Positions 27,708-36,626 of a stretch of DNA of 64,000 nucleotides are shown here, one piece after another. Location: positions 1-64,000 of the forward strand of contig NZ_JARZHG010000008.1 of assembly GCF_029946505.1 (NCBI RefSeq), in the 5' to 3' direction. The stretch comes from Polyangium sp. y55x31 (GTDB taxonomy: Bacteria; Myxococcota_A; Polyangia; Polyangiales; Polyangiaceae). How positions within the stretch are numbered: the stretch's first letter is position 1; each line of letters opens with the position of its first letter. A program made the translations under genes and the position numbers. Under the pieces are notes generated by a model that was given only the letters and a program-made list of their open reading frames with translations, made no database searches and was not told the DNA's origin.

Positions 27708-29009
27708 ATGCAATTGGCGGTGATCGGTACGGGTTACGTCGGCCTCGTGGCCGGCGCCGGGTTCGCAGATTTCGGCAACGACGTCGCATGCGTGGACGTC
27801 GACGAAGGCAAGATCGCGCGTCTCCTGCGCGGCGAGGTGCCCATCTACGAGCCAGGCCTCGACACGCTCATCGCAAAGAACACGAAGGCCGGGCGCCTGT
27901 CGTTCTCGACGGACGTAGCCGCCGCCATCCAGAGCGCCGAGGTCGTGTTCATTGCCGTCGGCACGCCCCCCGCAGCCGACGGCTCCGCCGATCTCTCCGC
28001 CGTCTACGCCGTGGCCGAGACCATCGGCAAGAACATGAACGGCTTCAAGGTCGTCGCGACGAAGAGCACAGTGCCCGTCGGCACGGCCGATCAAGTCGAA
28101 GCCATCATCGCCCGCCACACGACGCACCCCTTCGGCGTCGCATCGAACCCCGAGTTCCTCAAGGAAGGCGACGCGATCAACGATTTCATGAAGCCCGATC
28201 GCGTGGTCATCGGCTCGAACAACCCGCGCGCACTCGAGGTGCTCCGGAGCCTCTACGATCCCTTCGTGCGCACGAGCGACCGCATCCACTCGATGGGCGC
28301 GCGCTCCGCAGAGCTCACGAAGTACGCATCGAACGCGCTGCTCGCGACACGCATCTCGTTCATGAACGACCTCGCCCTGCTCGCCGAGAAGCTCGGCGCA
28401 GACATCGATCGCGTACGCAAAGCCGTCGGCGCCGACCCGCGCATCGGTCCCAAGTTCCTGTTCCCCGGCCCAGGCTTCGGCGGCTCCTGCTTCCCGAAGG
28501 ACATCTCCGCGCTGATCCACACAGCACGCACGATGGGCCACGACCTCGAAGTCGTGCGCGCCGTCGAAGAGGTGAACAAGCGGCAGAAGCACGTGCTCGG
28601 CACGAAGGTGAAGCACCACTTCGACGGTTCACTCGCAGGTCGCGTCGTAGGCATCTGGGGCCTCGCCTTCAAGCCGCAAACCGACGACATCCGCGAGTCA
28701 CCCGCCCTCACGCTGATCGAAGACCTGCTCGCCGCAGGCGCAACCGTGCGCGCCCACGACCCACAAGCCATCGAGAACGTGCGCCCCCTCTTCGGCGATC
28801 GCGTGACCTTCGTGGACACGATGTACGCCGCAGCCGAAGGCGCCGACGCACTCGCCCTCGTGACCGAGTGGCACGAGTACCGAAGGCCCGACTTCCACCG
28901 CATCAAGCGCCTCATGCGCACGCCGTCGCTCTTCGACGGTCGCAACATCTGGGACCCAGAGGATCTGCGCTCGATCGGGTTCTGGTACACCGGGATCGGT
29001 CGAGGCTGA
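27708..29009 (+). CDS. ugd: UDP-glucose 6-dehydrogenase
   Basis: 433 aa from ATG 27708, with AGGG eight bases upstream. Oxidises UDP-glucose to UDP-glucuronate for polysaccharide and glycolipid synthesis. N-terminal Rossmann motif GTGYVGLVAG, then VGTPP, TKSTVPVGT, NPEFLKEG, and the catalytic Cys 261 in GFGGSCFPKD. The C-terminal UDP-binding domain has WGLAFKPQTDDIRESPA. Complete and of normal length. Its stop codon touches the second palindromic element. Confidence 0.95.
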   Translation: MQLAVIGTGYVGLVAGAGFADFGNDVACVDVDEGKIARLLRGEVPIYEPGLDTLIAKNTKAGRLSFSTDVAAAIQSAEVVFIAVGTPPAADGSADLSAVYAVAETIGKNMNGFKVVATKSTVPVGTADQVEAIIARHTTHPFGVASNPEFLKEGDAINDFMKPDRVVIGSNNPRALEVLRSLYDPFVRTSDRIHSMGARSAELTKYASNALLATRISFMNDLALLAEKLGADIDRVRKAVGADPRIGPKFLFPGPGFGGSCFPKDISALIHTARTMGHDLEVVRAVEEVNKRQKHVLGTKVKHHFDGSLAGRVVGIWGLAFKPQTDDIRESPALTLIEDLLAAGATVRAHDPQAIENVRPLFGDRVTFVDTMYAAAEGADALALVTEWHEYRRPDFHRIKRLMRTPSLFDGRNIWDPEDLRSIGFWYTGIGRG

Positions 29010-29358
29010 GGCGCAGCGCCGGGGTTTCACCCCGGACCCGACCAGGGGTTGTCCACCCCTGGACCCGGACCAGCGCAAGCGCTGGACTCGGGGTCGATGA
29101 ACTGCGCTCCGCGCAGTTCATCGAACAGGCCAGGTCAAGACTGGCGACGACCCTGCCAACCAAGACGGCAGCGCTGACGTTTCAACCGGCAACGCGTCGC
29201 TGCGTGCGACGACCTTTGCGGTCTTGCCACCGGCCTGTGGGAAGAACTGCGCATCGCGCAGTTCTTCCCCCTGAGGTCCAGGGCTTGCCCTGGTCCGGGT
29301 CCAGGGGCGGACAGCCCCTGGCGGGGCCCGGGGCAGCGCCCCGGCGCGACGCCTGCGA
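29010..29358. repeat. Palindromic multi-hairpin repeat element, copy 2
   Basis: Same eight-hairpin layout as the copy at 20523-20853, again between convergent genes (ugd and the DUF4178 gene). H2 arms here are CCAGGGGT/ACCCCTGG (29042-29062), so two base pairs of that stem differ from copy 1 and both still pair. H4 arms 29094-29107/29111-29124 are unchanged but the loop is TCC instead of GAT. H5 arms 29239-29252/29256-29269 change an outer T-A to G-C, and the loop GCA becomes ATC. This copy has a 15-nt insertion near 29130-29144 that can itself form a short hairpin (CCAG/CTGG). GAGGCT occurs on both flanks (29002-29007 and 29357-29362), a possible target duplication. Confidence 0.85.
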
Positions 29359-29360
29359 GG

Positions 29361-30833
29361 CTACTTGCCGCCGCCGAAGCTTGGGCCGCCGATGAAGACG
29401 CCGCCTCCGCCGCCTCCGCCGCCGCAGTCGCTGAAGACGATGATCAGGACGAACAGGATGACGACGCCGATGATGATCATCGTGCCGCATCCGCTCGTCG
29501 CGCAGCCGCTGCCGCCTTCGCCTGATGCGAGGAAGGAGCCTGCGGGGGGCTTGATGCCGAAGGCTGCGCCGATGTCGCCGGATGAGAGGCGCTCGCAGAA
29601 CGAGTAGTTCACCTCTTTTGGTGTCTGCTCGACGCTGACCTTGCCGCCTGGGCCTTCGTATTCCGTTGCCTGGACGGCCTCGCCGATCTCGACCTTCCAG
29701 TAGAACTCGCCGACCACGTACTCCGTCTCGGCGCGGACGCTCTGCTTCCAGTTGTAGTGCTGGCTGCGGAACATCGCGGCGCCGCCGGAGACCGAGACCT
29801 CACCGGGCGGGATGGGCGTGACGAGCCACCACGCGCCGTCCTCCTCCATCAGCCACAGGTACCCGACGCGCGGCCCCGCGTAGAGCAGGTACTCGCGCCA
29901 CCGGTAACGCTCGCCCTCCACTGTGCAGCCGCGGATCGTGAAGCCGATGCAGATGACGCGGTTGCCGCGGAGGTTGCCCTCGGTGCCGAGTGGGATGAAC
30001 GGCTCGATCGGCGGCTTCGGCGCGGGGCCGAGCGCTCGCAATGCGCCCTGGTTCAGATCGCTCGCCATGCCGCAGTAACGGCAGACGACACGCTCGGTTT
30101 GCCCTGGGGTGACGAGTGGCAGGTTGCCGCCGCAGTTCGGGCACGCGACGCTCGTCACCTCGGCCTTTGCGGCTTCGACGGGCGCGCCCGAGTCGAGCAC
30201 CATCACTGCGGGATCGATCTGCCGGCCGAGGTAGAGCTTCGGCGGGATGCGACCGTCGCCGTAGTCGATCGTGCCGAATGCGCCGTTCGGCGCGGCGATG
30301 TCTGCGTAGCCCGTGGGCACGCCGGGAGATGCGACTGCGGGCATCTCGCCTTCGCCCGAGATCACGCGACGCTGCCCGACCTCCGCGACGGTCCAGACGC
30401 CGTACGTGCCGAGGCTGATTTGCTGACCTGCGCGAAGCGCGTGGATGGGCGGCAGCTCCGGCGGCAGCGGGACTTCGCTCGTCGAGTACCAGCGGCCTTG
30501 CGCGCTCGCGACCCAACACCACTTCCCGCTCATCGGGAACGTGATGAAAAACTCCTGCCATGGGGCGCCGGGAGCGCTTGCGCGATCGAGCTGCACGCGA
30601 CCGTCGACCGCGAACGGCTCGCCACCGCTCCAGCGGCCTGTCCCGCCGAGCTGCAGGGGCGACGGGATGTCGACGAGGTCTGCCATCCGGCCGACGGCGA
30701 CGAGATTCCGGTCCGTGCGTGCAACGACGAAGTTGCAGTGCTTGCAGACCTGCGCAGCGGCGCCGGCGAAGCGGAACGTGATGGGCGCCCCGCACGACGG
30801 ACACGCCGCCTGGCGGTCGAACGGGCTAGTCAC
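29361..30833 (-). CDS. DUF4178-domain protein with two zinc ribbons
   Basis: 490 aa. An N-terminal zinc ribbon (CPSC...CKHC, ~11-33) and a second (CPNC...CRYC, ~228-249) each precede a DUF4178-like beta-rich unit (first: ISLGTYGVWTVAEVGQRRV; second: CIGFTIRGCTVEGERYRWREYLLY). A transmembrane helix follows at ~450-468 (TMIIIGVVILFVLIIVF), then a glycine-rich tail. DUF4178 genes are, to my knowledge, often found beside membrane SpeE-like genes, as here. The molecular role is unknown. Divergent from the SpeE-like gene, 117 bp apart. Confidence 0.8.
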   Translation of the reverse strand: MTSPFDRQAACPSCGAPITFRFAGAAAQVCKHCNFVVARTDRNLVAVGRMADLVDIPSPLQLGGTGRWSGGEPFAVDGRVQLDRASAPGAPWQEFFITFPMSGKWCWVASAQGRWYSTSEVPLPPELPPIHALRAGQQISLGTYGVWTVAEVGQRRVISGEGEMPAVASPGVPTGYADIAAPNGAFGTIDYGDGRIPPKLYLGRQIDPAVMVLDSGAPVEAAKAEVTSVACPNCGGNLPLVTPGQTERVVCRYCGMASDLNQGALRALGPAPKPPIEPFIPLGTEGNLRGNRVICIGFTIRGCTVEGERYRWREYLLYAGPRVGYLWLMEEDGAWWLVTPIPPGEVSVSGGAAMFRSQHYNWKQSVRAETEYVVGEFYWKVEIGEAVQATEYEGPGGKVSVEQTPKEVNYSFCERLSSGDIGAAFGIKPPAGSFLASGEGGSGCATSGCGTMIIIGVVILFVLIIVFSDCGGGGGGGGVFIGGPSFGGGK

Positions 30834-30950
30834 GCCCCGGATGGTAGCCCATTTTCGTCGCGGGCGTGCTCCCTCGTCGGGCCGCTTCCGACGTGGGCGT
30901 CTCGGATCGTGCTCACCGGCCGCGCCGACCCGGTGCTAGGAAGGCGCGGC

Positions 30951-32486
30951 ATGACGCAGCAGCAACCGCGCCGCTGGGTCCACCCCGCGCTCCTCGCCAT
31001 GGTGGCCGTGATCGCGACCTCCGGGCTCGTGTACGAGCTCGTGACGGGCACGCTGGCGAGTTACGTGCTCGGCGACTCGGTCACGCAGTTCAGCCTGGTG
31101 ATCGGCCTGTACCTGTTCGCGATGGGCATCGGCTCGTACCTGTCGAAGTTCCTCGAGGATCGCCTCCTCCAGCGCTTCGTCGAGATCGAGCTCTGCCTCG
31201 CGCTCGCGGGGGGCCTCTCCGCGCCGCTGCTCTTCAAGGTCTACACGGCGGCCGCGGCGTTTCGCTTCGCGCTCTACGGCGTCGTGGTGCTCGTCGGCAC
31301 GCTCGTGGGCCTCGAGATCCCGCTGCTCATCCGGCTGCTCCAGTTCTCGGTCGACCTGAAGGAGCTCGTCGCGCGTGTCCTCACGCTCGACTACGTGGGC
31401 GCGCTGATCGCGAGCCTCCTCTTCCCGTCGCTGCTCCTGCCGAAGCTCGGCGTGCACCAGACGAGCCTCTTCTTCGGCCTCCTGAACGCGGCCGTGGCGA
31501 TGCTCGCGACGTTCCTCTTCCCGCTCGATCGCGGCGTCACGCTCCGCCTGCGCGCGCAGTGCTTGCTCGTCTTCGGCGTGCTCGCCGCGGCCTTCGGGTT
31601 CGTCAGTCGCTTCGTCGATCGCGCCGAGACCGTCTACTTCGGCGCGCCCATCATCTACACGGCGCAGTCGCCCTACCAGCGCGTCGTCATCACGCGATCG
31701 CCGCGCACGACGCGCCTCTTCCTCAACGGCAACCTCCAGTTCTCCTCGGACGACGAGCAGCGCTACCACGAGGTCCTCGTCCACCCCGCCGTCGCCGCGC
31801 TCGGCCGAGAGCCTCGCAGCGTGCTCGTGCTCGGCGGCGGCGACGGGCTCGCGGCGCGCGAGCTGCTCCGCTACCCGTCAATCGAGCGCATCGTGCTCGT
31901 CGACCTCGACGCCGCGGTCACGGACGCGTTCCGCAAGCTGCCCGTCGCGCTCGAGCTGAACGGCGGAGCCCTCAACGATCCACGCGTCACCGTGCGCAAC
32001 GAGGACGCGTACAAGTTCCTCGAGGACTCGCACGACTCGTTCGACCTCGCGATCGTCGACTTCCCCGATCCCTCGAACTACGCCGTCGGCAAGCTCTACA
32101 CCGACGCCTTCTACCACCTGCTCCGCGAGCGCCTCTCCTTCCGCGGCGTCGCCGTCGTGCAGGCGACCTCGCCGCAGTACGCGCGCGAGTCGTTCTGGAC
32201 GATCGTGCAGACGCTCGAAGGCGCGGGCTGGAAGACGGCGCCGCTCCACGTGTACGTGCCGAGCTTCGGCGACTGGGGTTTCGTGTTGGCGGGCGGCGAA
32301 GAGCTCACGGCGCCGGGCGCGCTCCGCATCGAGCCGACGAAGCTTCGCTGGCTCGAGTCCTCGGGTTTGCCCGAGCTCTTCCGCTTCCCGCGCGACATCG
32401 GCCGCGTCGAGGCGCCCGTGAACCGGCTGAACGATCAGAAGCTCGTCGCGATCTACGCGCGCGAGTGGGGCGTGTTCACGCGCTGA
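30951..32486 (+). CDS. Membrane-bound spermidine synthase-like aminopropyltransferase
   Basis: 511 aa from ATG 30951 with AGGAAGG upstream. The N-terminal ~215 residues form about seven transmembrane helices. The rest is a SpeE-like domain: YTAQSPYQRVVITR, LFLNGNLQFSSDDEQRYHEVLVHPA, the nucleotide-binding LVLGGGDGLAARELL, and IVDFPDPSNYAVGKLYTDAFY. Soluble SpeE transfers aminopropyl groups from decarboxylated S-adenosylmethionine to putrescine; the acceptor of membrane forms is less certain. The stop overlaps the next gene's ATG (TGATG), implying translational coupling with the FAD oxidoreductase. Confidence 0.88.
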   Translation: MTQQQPRRWVHPALLAMVAVIATSGLVYELVTGTLASYVLGDSVTQFSLVIGLYLFAMGIGSYLSKFLEDRLLQRFVEIELCLALAGGLSAPLLFKVYTAAAAFRFALYGVVVLVGTLVGLEIPLLIRLLQFSVDLKELVARVLTLDYVGALIASLLFPSLLLPKLGVHQTSLFFGLLNAAVAMLATFLFPLDRGVTLRLRAQCLLVFGVLAAAFGFVSRFVDRAETVYFGAPIIYTAQSPYQRVVITRSPRTTRLFLNGNLQFSSDDEQRYHEVLVHPAVAALGREPRSVLVLGGGDGLAARELLRYPSIERIVLVDLDAAVTDAFRKLPVALELNGGALNDPRVTVRNEDAYKFLEDSHDSFDLAIVDFPDPSNYAVGKLYTDAFYHLLRERLSFRGVAVVQATSPQYARESFWTIVQTLEGAGWKTAPLHVYVPSFGDWGFVLAGGEELTAPGALRIEPTKLRWLESSGLPELFRFPRDIGRVEAPVNRLNDQKLVAIYAREWGVFTR

Positions 32487-34081
32487 TGGACCGGCGGGCC
32501 TTCCTCAGGACGCTCGCGGCGGGCTGGGTGGTCGACACGATCCTCCCGGGAAAGGCGCCGATCGCAGGCCGCATCATCGGCGCCTCGCACGGCGTAGGTC
32601 ACCTCGTGCGCGACGGCGGCGCGCCGGCACCGAACGGACCGCCCGATCTTGCCGACGTCGTCGTCGTCGGCGCCGGCATCGCCGGCCTCTCCGCCGCATG
32701 GCGGCTCGCGCCTGCGGGGCTCGACGTGCATGTGCTCGAGCTCGAACCTTTCCCCGGCGGCACGAGCACGTGGAGCGAAGAGGGCGCCGCGCCGCACCCG
32801 TGGGGCGCGCACTACCTCGCCGCGCCGAACCCCGAAGCACGCGCCGCGCTTCGCCTGCTCGAAGAGATGGGCGTCGTGAAGGGCTGGGACGCGGCGGGCC
32901 GCCCGCGCTTCGATCCACGCGTGCTCTGCCATGCGCCGCAAGAGCGCATCTTCTACCGCGACGCGTGGCACCCGGGGCTCGTGCCGCAGGACGAGCTCGA
33001 CGCGCACGATCGCGCCGAGATGGAGCGCTTCTCCCGCTTCGAAGACGAGCTCACCGAGCGCGTCGGCGCCGACGGAAAGCCCGTCTTCCAGATCCCGCTC
33101 GCGCTCTCGTCGCGGGATCCGGACACGCTCGCGCTCGATCGGATCAGCATGCGCGCGTGGCTCGATCGCGAGGGCTACACCTCGCCGTTCCTGCGCTGGT
33201 ACGTGCGTTACGCGTGCCTCGACGACTTCGGCGCCGAGCCCGAAGAGGTATCGGCCTGGGCCGCGCTGCACTACTTCGCGGGGCGCAAGCTGAAGACACC
33301 CGAGCTCGACGGCAGCCACTTCCTCGTGTGGCCCGAGGGCAACGGCAGGCTCGTCAAAGCGCTCTCCGAACGCTCACGCGCAACGGTCACGCTCGGCGCG
33401 CTCGTGACGGGCCTCGGCACGATCGAAGGCGGCCGCGTCGAGGTGCGCTGGCTCGACGTGCGTGATCGCGCTCCGCGGCGCACGCATGCGAAAGCCGTCG
33501 TCGTCGCGGCGCCCGCGTTCATCACCGCTCGACTTTTCCCCGCGGCTGCGGCGCGCTTGCCCGTACGCACGAGCTCGCCGTGGGTCGTCGCGAACATGCA
33601 CGTCGAGCGCCCGATCGATCCCGACATGGCATGGGACTCCGTCCTCTACGACGCTGCGGGCCTCGGCTACGTCGACGCGCGCCATCAGCTCACCGAGCTC
33701 TCGTCGCGCACCGTGCTCACGTACTACCGCGCGTATGGCGGCCCCGACGTCGTGGACGCGCGGAAGAGCCTCGTCGTCGCGCCGTGGGAGCGGATCGCGA
33801 ACGACGTGCTCCGTGATCTCGCGCCTGCGCATCCCGAGCTGCGCGAGCAGATCTCGCGCATGGACGTGTGCGTCTGGGGCCACGCGATGCCACGTCCGCG
33901 CCCTGGTTTTCTCGGCGAACGGCCCTTCGAGCCGCTCGTCTTGCTCGACGAGCGCGTGGCCTGGGCGCACGCGGATCAGCCGGGCATGGCGCTCTTCGAG
34001 GAGTCACAGGCGTCCGGTGTACGTGCGGCCGAGGCGCTCGCGCCTGCGCTCGGGATCGAGCTCGGCTCGACCTGGTTGTGA
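32486..34081 (+). CDS. Tat-exported FAD-dependent amine oxidase-like protein
   Basis: 531 aa. N-terminal twin-arginine motif DRRAFLR followed by a weak hydrophobic stretch suggests Tat export with bound cofactor. FAD-binding GAGIAGLSAAWRLA at ~55-70, then VLELEPFPGG, as in flavin amine oxidases. The remainder follows the NAD(P)-binding/amine oxidase pattern, ending with a C-terminal FAD contact (DQPGMALFEESQASGVRAAEAL). Coupled to the SpeE-like gene, it may act on a polyamine made by that enzyme. That functional link is inference. Confidence 0.83.
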   Translation: MDRRAFLRTLAAGWVVDTILPGKAPIAGRIIGASHGVGHLVRDGGAPAPNGPPDLADVVVVGAGIAGLSAAWRLAPAGLDVHVLELEPFPGGTSTWSEEGAAPHPWGAHYLAAPNPEARAALRLLEEMGVVKGWDAAGRPRFDPRVLCHAPQERIFYRDAWHPGLVPQDELDAHDRAEMERFSRFEDELTERVGADGKPVFQIPLALSSRDPDTLALDRISMRAWLDREGYTSPFLRWYVRYACLDDFGAEPEEVSAWAALHYFAGRKLKTPELDGSHFLVWPEGNGRLVKALSERSRATVTLGALVTGLGTIEGGRVEVRWLDVRDRAPRRTHAKAVVVAAPAFITARLFPAAAARLPVRTSSPWVVANMHVERPIDPDMAWDSVLYDAAGLGYVDARHQLTELSSRTVLTYYRAYGGPDVVDARKSLVVAPWERIANDVLRDLAPAHPELREQISRMDVCVWGHAMPRPRPGFLGERPFEPLVLLDERVAWAHADQPGMALFEESQASGVRAAEALAPALGIELGSTWL

Positions 34082-34101
34082 AAGCCAGGAAAATCGTAGC
34101 C

Positions 34102-34173
34102 ATGAGCACAGAACCGACACCGTGTTGCCACGAATTCTGGGTTCTGGTGGGCTTGCTGGCCTTCTGGGGGTAG
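34102..34173 (+). CDS. Possible 23-aa membrane microprotein
   Basis: ATG 34102 preceded by AGGA about ten bases upstream. It encodes MSTEPTPCCHEFW followed by a hydrophobic end VLVGLLAFWG and a TAG stop. It sits in the 178-bp gap between the FAD oxidoreductase and PP2C genes. A short soluble head with two adjacent cysteines and a hydrophobic tail could be a tail-anchored peptide, but length alone gives weak support. Confidence 0.25.
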   Translation: MSTEPTPCCHEFWVLVGLLAFWG

Positions 34174-34259
34174 GGAGCGGGCTGGTCGGTGCGGGAAAGG
34201 TGATGGGATCTGCTCACCGACCTTGCACGGCCCCCCCCCTACGCGTCTACTGTTCGGCC

Positions 34260-35033
34260 ATGCGAACCCGGTTCGCCGGGATGACCGATGTCGGCCTGAT
34301 GCGGGAGCACAACGAGGACAACCTCCTCGTGATGCCCGAGTACCATGTCGTCGCCGTTGCCGACGGAATGGGCGGGCATCGCTCCGGCGATGTGGCGAGC
34401 CGGCTGGCCGTCTCCACCCTCTCGGACTTCTTCTCGGTCACCGTCGGTCGCGACGGTACATGGCCATTTCCTGCCGATCCGAACCTGACGGAGGAGGAGA
34501 ACTACGTCGTCACGGGCCTGCGGCTGGCCAACCGTCGCATCTTCGATCGTTCGCTCAAGACCATGGCGGACTTCGGGATGGGCACGACGATCGTGACGGC
34601 GATGTTCGACAAGAACGCGACGCGCGTGACCGTGGGTCACGTCGGCGACAGCCGTTGTTACCGCATCCGGGGCGACAAGATCACGCAGCTCACGCGTGAT
34701 CACTCGCTCGTCAGCGACGCCTTGCACATGGCGCCGTGGATGACGGAGGAAGAGATCAAGCGGCTGCCTCCGAACGTGATCACCCGCGCGCTCGGCATCC
34801 GCGAGGACGTGCTCGTCGATCTTCTCACCGAGGAGACGGCTGCAGGGGACATCTACCTGCTCTGCTCCGACGGTCTCTCGGGTCTCGTGAAGGACCCGGA
34901 GATCTGCGACATCGTCACGAAGGCCCCGTCGCTCGACGAGGCGTGCCGCGTGCTCATCGAGCGCGCGAACTTCCACGGCGGACTCGACAACATCACGGTC
35001 GTGCTCGCGCGCGTGGAGCCTGATCAGGCCTGA
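34260..35033 (+). CDS. PP2C-family Ser/Thr protein phosphatase
   Basis: 257 aa from ATG 34260. Metal-dependent phosphatase that would oppose Ser/Thr kinases, which are abundant in myxobacteria. PP2C motifs in order: [18 protein letters not shown] (metal-binding Asp 35), [25 protein letters not shown] and [10 protein letters not shown]. No membrane segment; length matches PrpC/Stp-type enzymes. The long open frame upstream is antisense-like and not part of the protein. Followed by a strong terminator hairpin. Confidence 0.94.
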   Translation: MRTRFAGMTDVGLMREHNEDNLLVMPEYHVVAVADGMGGHRSGDVASRLAVSTLSDFFSVTVGRDGTWPFPADPNLTEEENYVVTGLRLANRRIFDRSLKTMADFGMGTTIVTAMFDKNATRVTVGHVGDSRCYRIRGDKITQLTRDHSLVSDALHMAPWMTEEEIKRLPPNVITRALGIREDVLVDLLTEETAAGDIYLLCSDGLSGLVKDPEICDIVTKAPSLDEACRVLIERANFHGGLDNITVVLARVEPDQA

Positions 35034-35049
35034 CCGACCCTCACCCCAA

Positions 35050-35075
35050 CCCCTCTCCCGCCAGCGGGAGAGGGG
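35050..35075. terminator. Bidirectional terminator hairpin
   Basis: A 10-bp perfect stem CCCCTCTCCC / GGGAGAGGGG with loop GCCAGC, followed on the plus strand by CTTTGCATTT. It lies between the convergent PP2C and phosphodiesterase genes, so it could serve both. Confidence 0.7.
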
Positions 35076-35126
35076 CTTTGCATTTCAGCGGTGCTGGCAG
35101 CGGTCGCAGCGCGAGACGCTCGTGCG

Positions 35127-35894
35127 CTACAGCAAAAACTGATCGCCGATCTTCATCACTTCGAGGCTCACGCCTTCGAGTGCGGCGCACTCGCGCTCCA
35201 CCTCGGCCTGGAACACCGGCTTGATGTGGTAGAGCAGCGTCGGCAGATCCTGCGGACGGCGTAGCTTCTTCAGATCGGCGCGCAGCGTCTGCGGCGTGTG
35301 GTGACCACTCACCGTGGCGAGCCGCTGCTCCCGGTTCGGAAAGCTCACCTCCATCAAGAGCGCGCGCAGGTTCGGCTGCTCGTCGAGCACCTCCCACAGC
35401 CGATCCGTGGGCCCCGTGTCGCCGCTGTACGCGATGGCGCCGCCCGGCGTCTCGATCACGAACGCTGCCGACTCGATCGTGTGGCTCACCATGACCGCGC
35501 GCACGTTGCAGCCCGCGAGCGGCGCGGGCGTCTCCGGCGAGAGCTCGAGGTAGCGGATCGTCGGGTTCTCCGGCGTCGGGATCGTCGCGAAGTCGGGCCA
35601 GAGCTCGTTGTTGAAGAAGTGCTCGCGCAGGATGCGGATCGTCTCGCGCGTGCCTGCGACGATGAGCGGAGGCGAGCCCATCTGACAGCGGTTGTCCGCG
35701 AGCGTCGCGAGATCACGGATGTGATCGAGGTGCGCGTGGCTGACGAGGCACCCTTCGAGCTTGAGCTGCGCCTCGACTTCGAGGCCGCTCGTCAGGGATC
35801 CCGCGTCGATCGCCAGACGCTCGTCGAGGATGAAGGCGCTCGTGCGGTGCTTCGGAGTCTCGCCGCCGTGGCAACCGATGACGCGGAGCTCCAC
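35127..35894 (-). CDS. Class II 3',5'-cyclic-nucleotide phosphodiesterase (MBL fold)
   Basis: 255 aa. Metal-dependent hydrolase of the metallo-beta-lactamase fold. Opening MELRVIGCHGGETP and the metal motif SHAHLDHI (H53, H55, D57, H58) match class II cyclic-nucleotide phosphodiesterases (CpdP type). Further ligands are likely in VSHTIESAAF, YSGDTGPTDRLW and GHHTP. The gene starts 5 bp after the stop of a CRP-like regulator, so enzyme and effector-binding protein form an operon. Whether the substrate is cAMP, cGMP or something else is not visible. Confidence 0.82.
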   Translation of the reverse strand: MELRVIGCHGGETPKHRTSAFILDERLAIDAGSLTSGLEVEAQLKLEGCLVSHAHLDHIRDLATLADNRCQMGSPPLIVAGTRETIRILREHFFNNELWPDFATIPTPENPTIRYLELSPETPAPLAGCNVRAVMVSHTIESAAFVIETPGGAIAYSGDTGPTDRLWEVLDEQPNLRALLMEVSFPNREQRLATVSGHHTPQTLRADLKKLRRPQDLPTLLYHIKPVFQAEVERECAALEGVSLEVMKIGDQFLL

Positions 35895-35899
35895 GTCGC

Positions 35900-36547
35900 T
35901 CAGCCTTCCCCGCCGAACTTCTGCGGCATCTCGAGGAACTCGACGAAGTCCTGAAGCCTGCCGACGTCGGCGACGACGATGCCCCCTGGGACCTCGCTCG
36001 CGAGGCGCAACCTACGCAGCCGCAGCATCACATCGGAGGCCGCGACCGAGTCCACGCCGACGTCACGCGCGAGATCCTCCGCGCGCGTGCGGATCAGGAT
36101 CCCATCGGGCGTCTTCTCGCCGAACGCCTCCGCGTTCCGCGCCAGCGCGAGCATGATCCGCGCCTTCGGATCGCGATGCATCAGCACCTCGATCAACGCG
36201 TCGGCCGAGTCGAGTCGCTTCGCGAGCTTCTTGATCAGCCGCATCGCGATCTCGGAGTTGCCTGCGACCATCTTCTCGAGCGTCTTCGCCTCGACCAAGA
36301 GGCACCGCGTCGTCTCGACGACCGTCGCCGTCGCGCTGCGCGGCTTGCCGTTCAGGATCGCCAGCTCGCCGAGGAACTCGCCTGGGCCGAGCACCGCGAT
36401 CACGCGCTCCTCGCCCGCGATCATCTTCGTGATGCGGACGGAGCCGGACTGGATCACGTACATCACGTCGCCGGGATCGCCCTCGCGGCACAGTATGTCC
36501 CCGGCCGAGAACTCGCGGCCAAACCGGGCGAAGAGCGGGTCCGACAT
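35900..36547 (-). CDS. CRP/FNR-family cyclic-nucleotide-binding regulator
   Basis: 215 aa. N-terminal cNMP-binding domain (~10-125) with the phosphate-binding cassette EFLGELAILNGKPRSATATV, in which the Arg-Ser pair that contacts cyclic phosphate is conserved. A dimerisation helix follows, then a C-terminal winged helix (~155-200, RAEDLARDVGVDSVAASDVMLRL). It should bind a cyclic nucleotide and DNA. It is co-transcribed with the phosphodiesterase gene, suggesting a feedback loop on the same nucleotide. Confidence 0.88.
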   Translation of the reverse strand: MSDPLFARFGREFSAGDILCREGDPGDVMYVIQSGSVRITKMIAGEERVIAVLGPGEFLGELAILNGKPRSATATVVETTRCLLVEAKTLEKMVAGNSEIAMRLIKKLAKRLDSADALIEVLMHRDPKARIMLALARNAEAFGEKTPDGILIRTRAEDLARDVGVDSVAASDVMLRLRRLRLASEVPGGIVVADVGRLQDFVEFLEMPQKFGGEG

Positions 36548-36626
36548 CGTGGGGGGAGTTTACCGCCATACGGCAGGCCGGGTCAAAAACCGGAGGCTTC
36601 GCCGCCGCGCTCTTCGAAAAACGAAA

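Noticed and set aside
20523-29358. Insertion sequence pair
   Set aside because: Neither ~330-bp copy encodes a transposase or any convincing reading frame, so they are at most non-autonomous elements.
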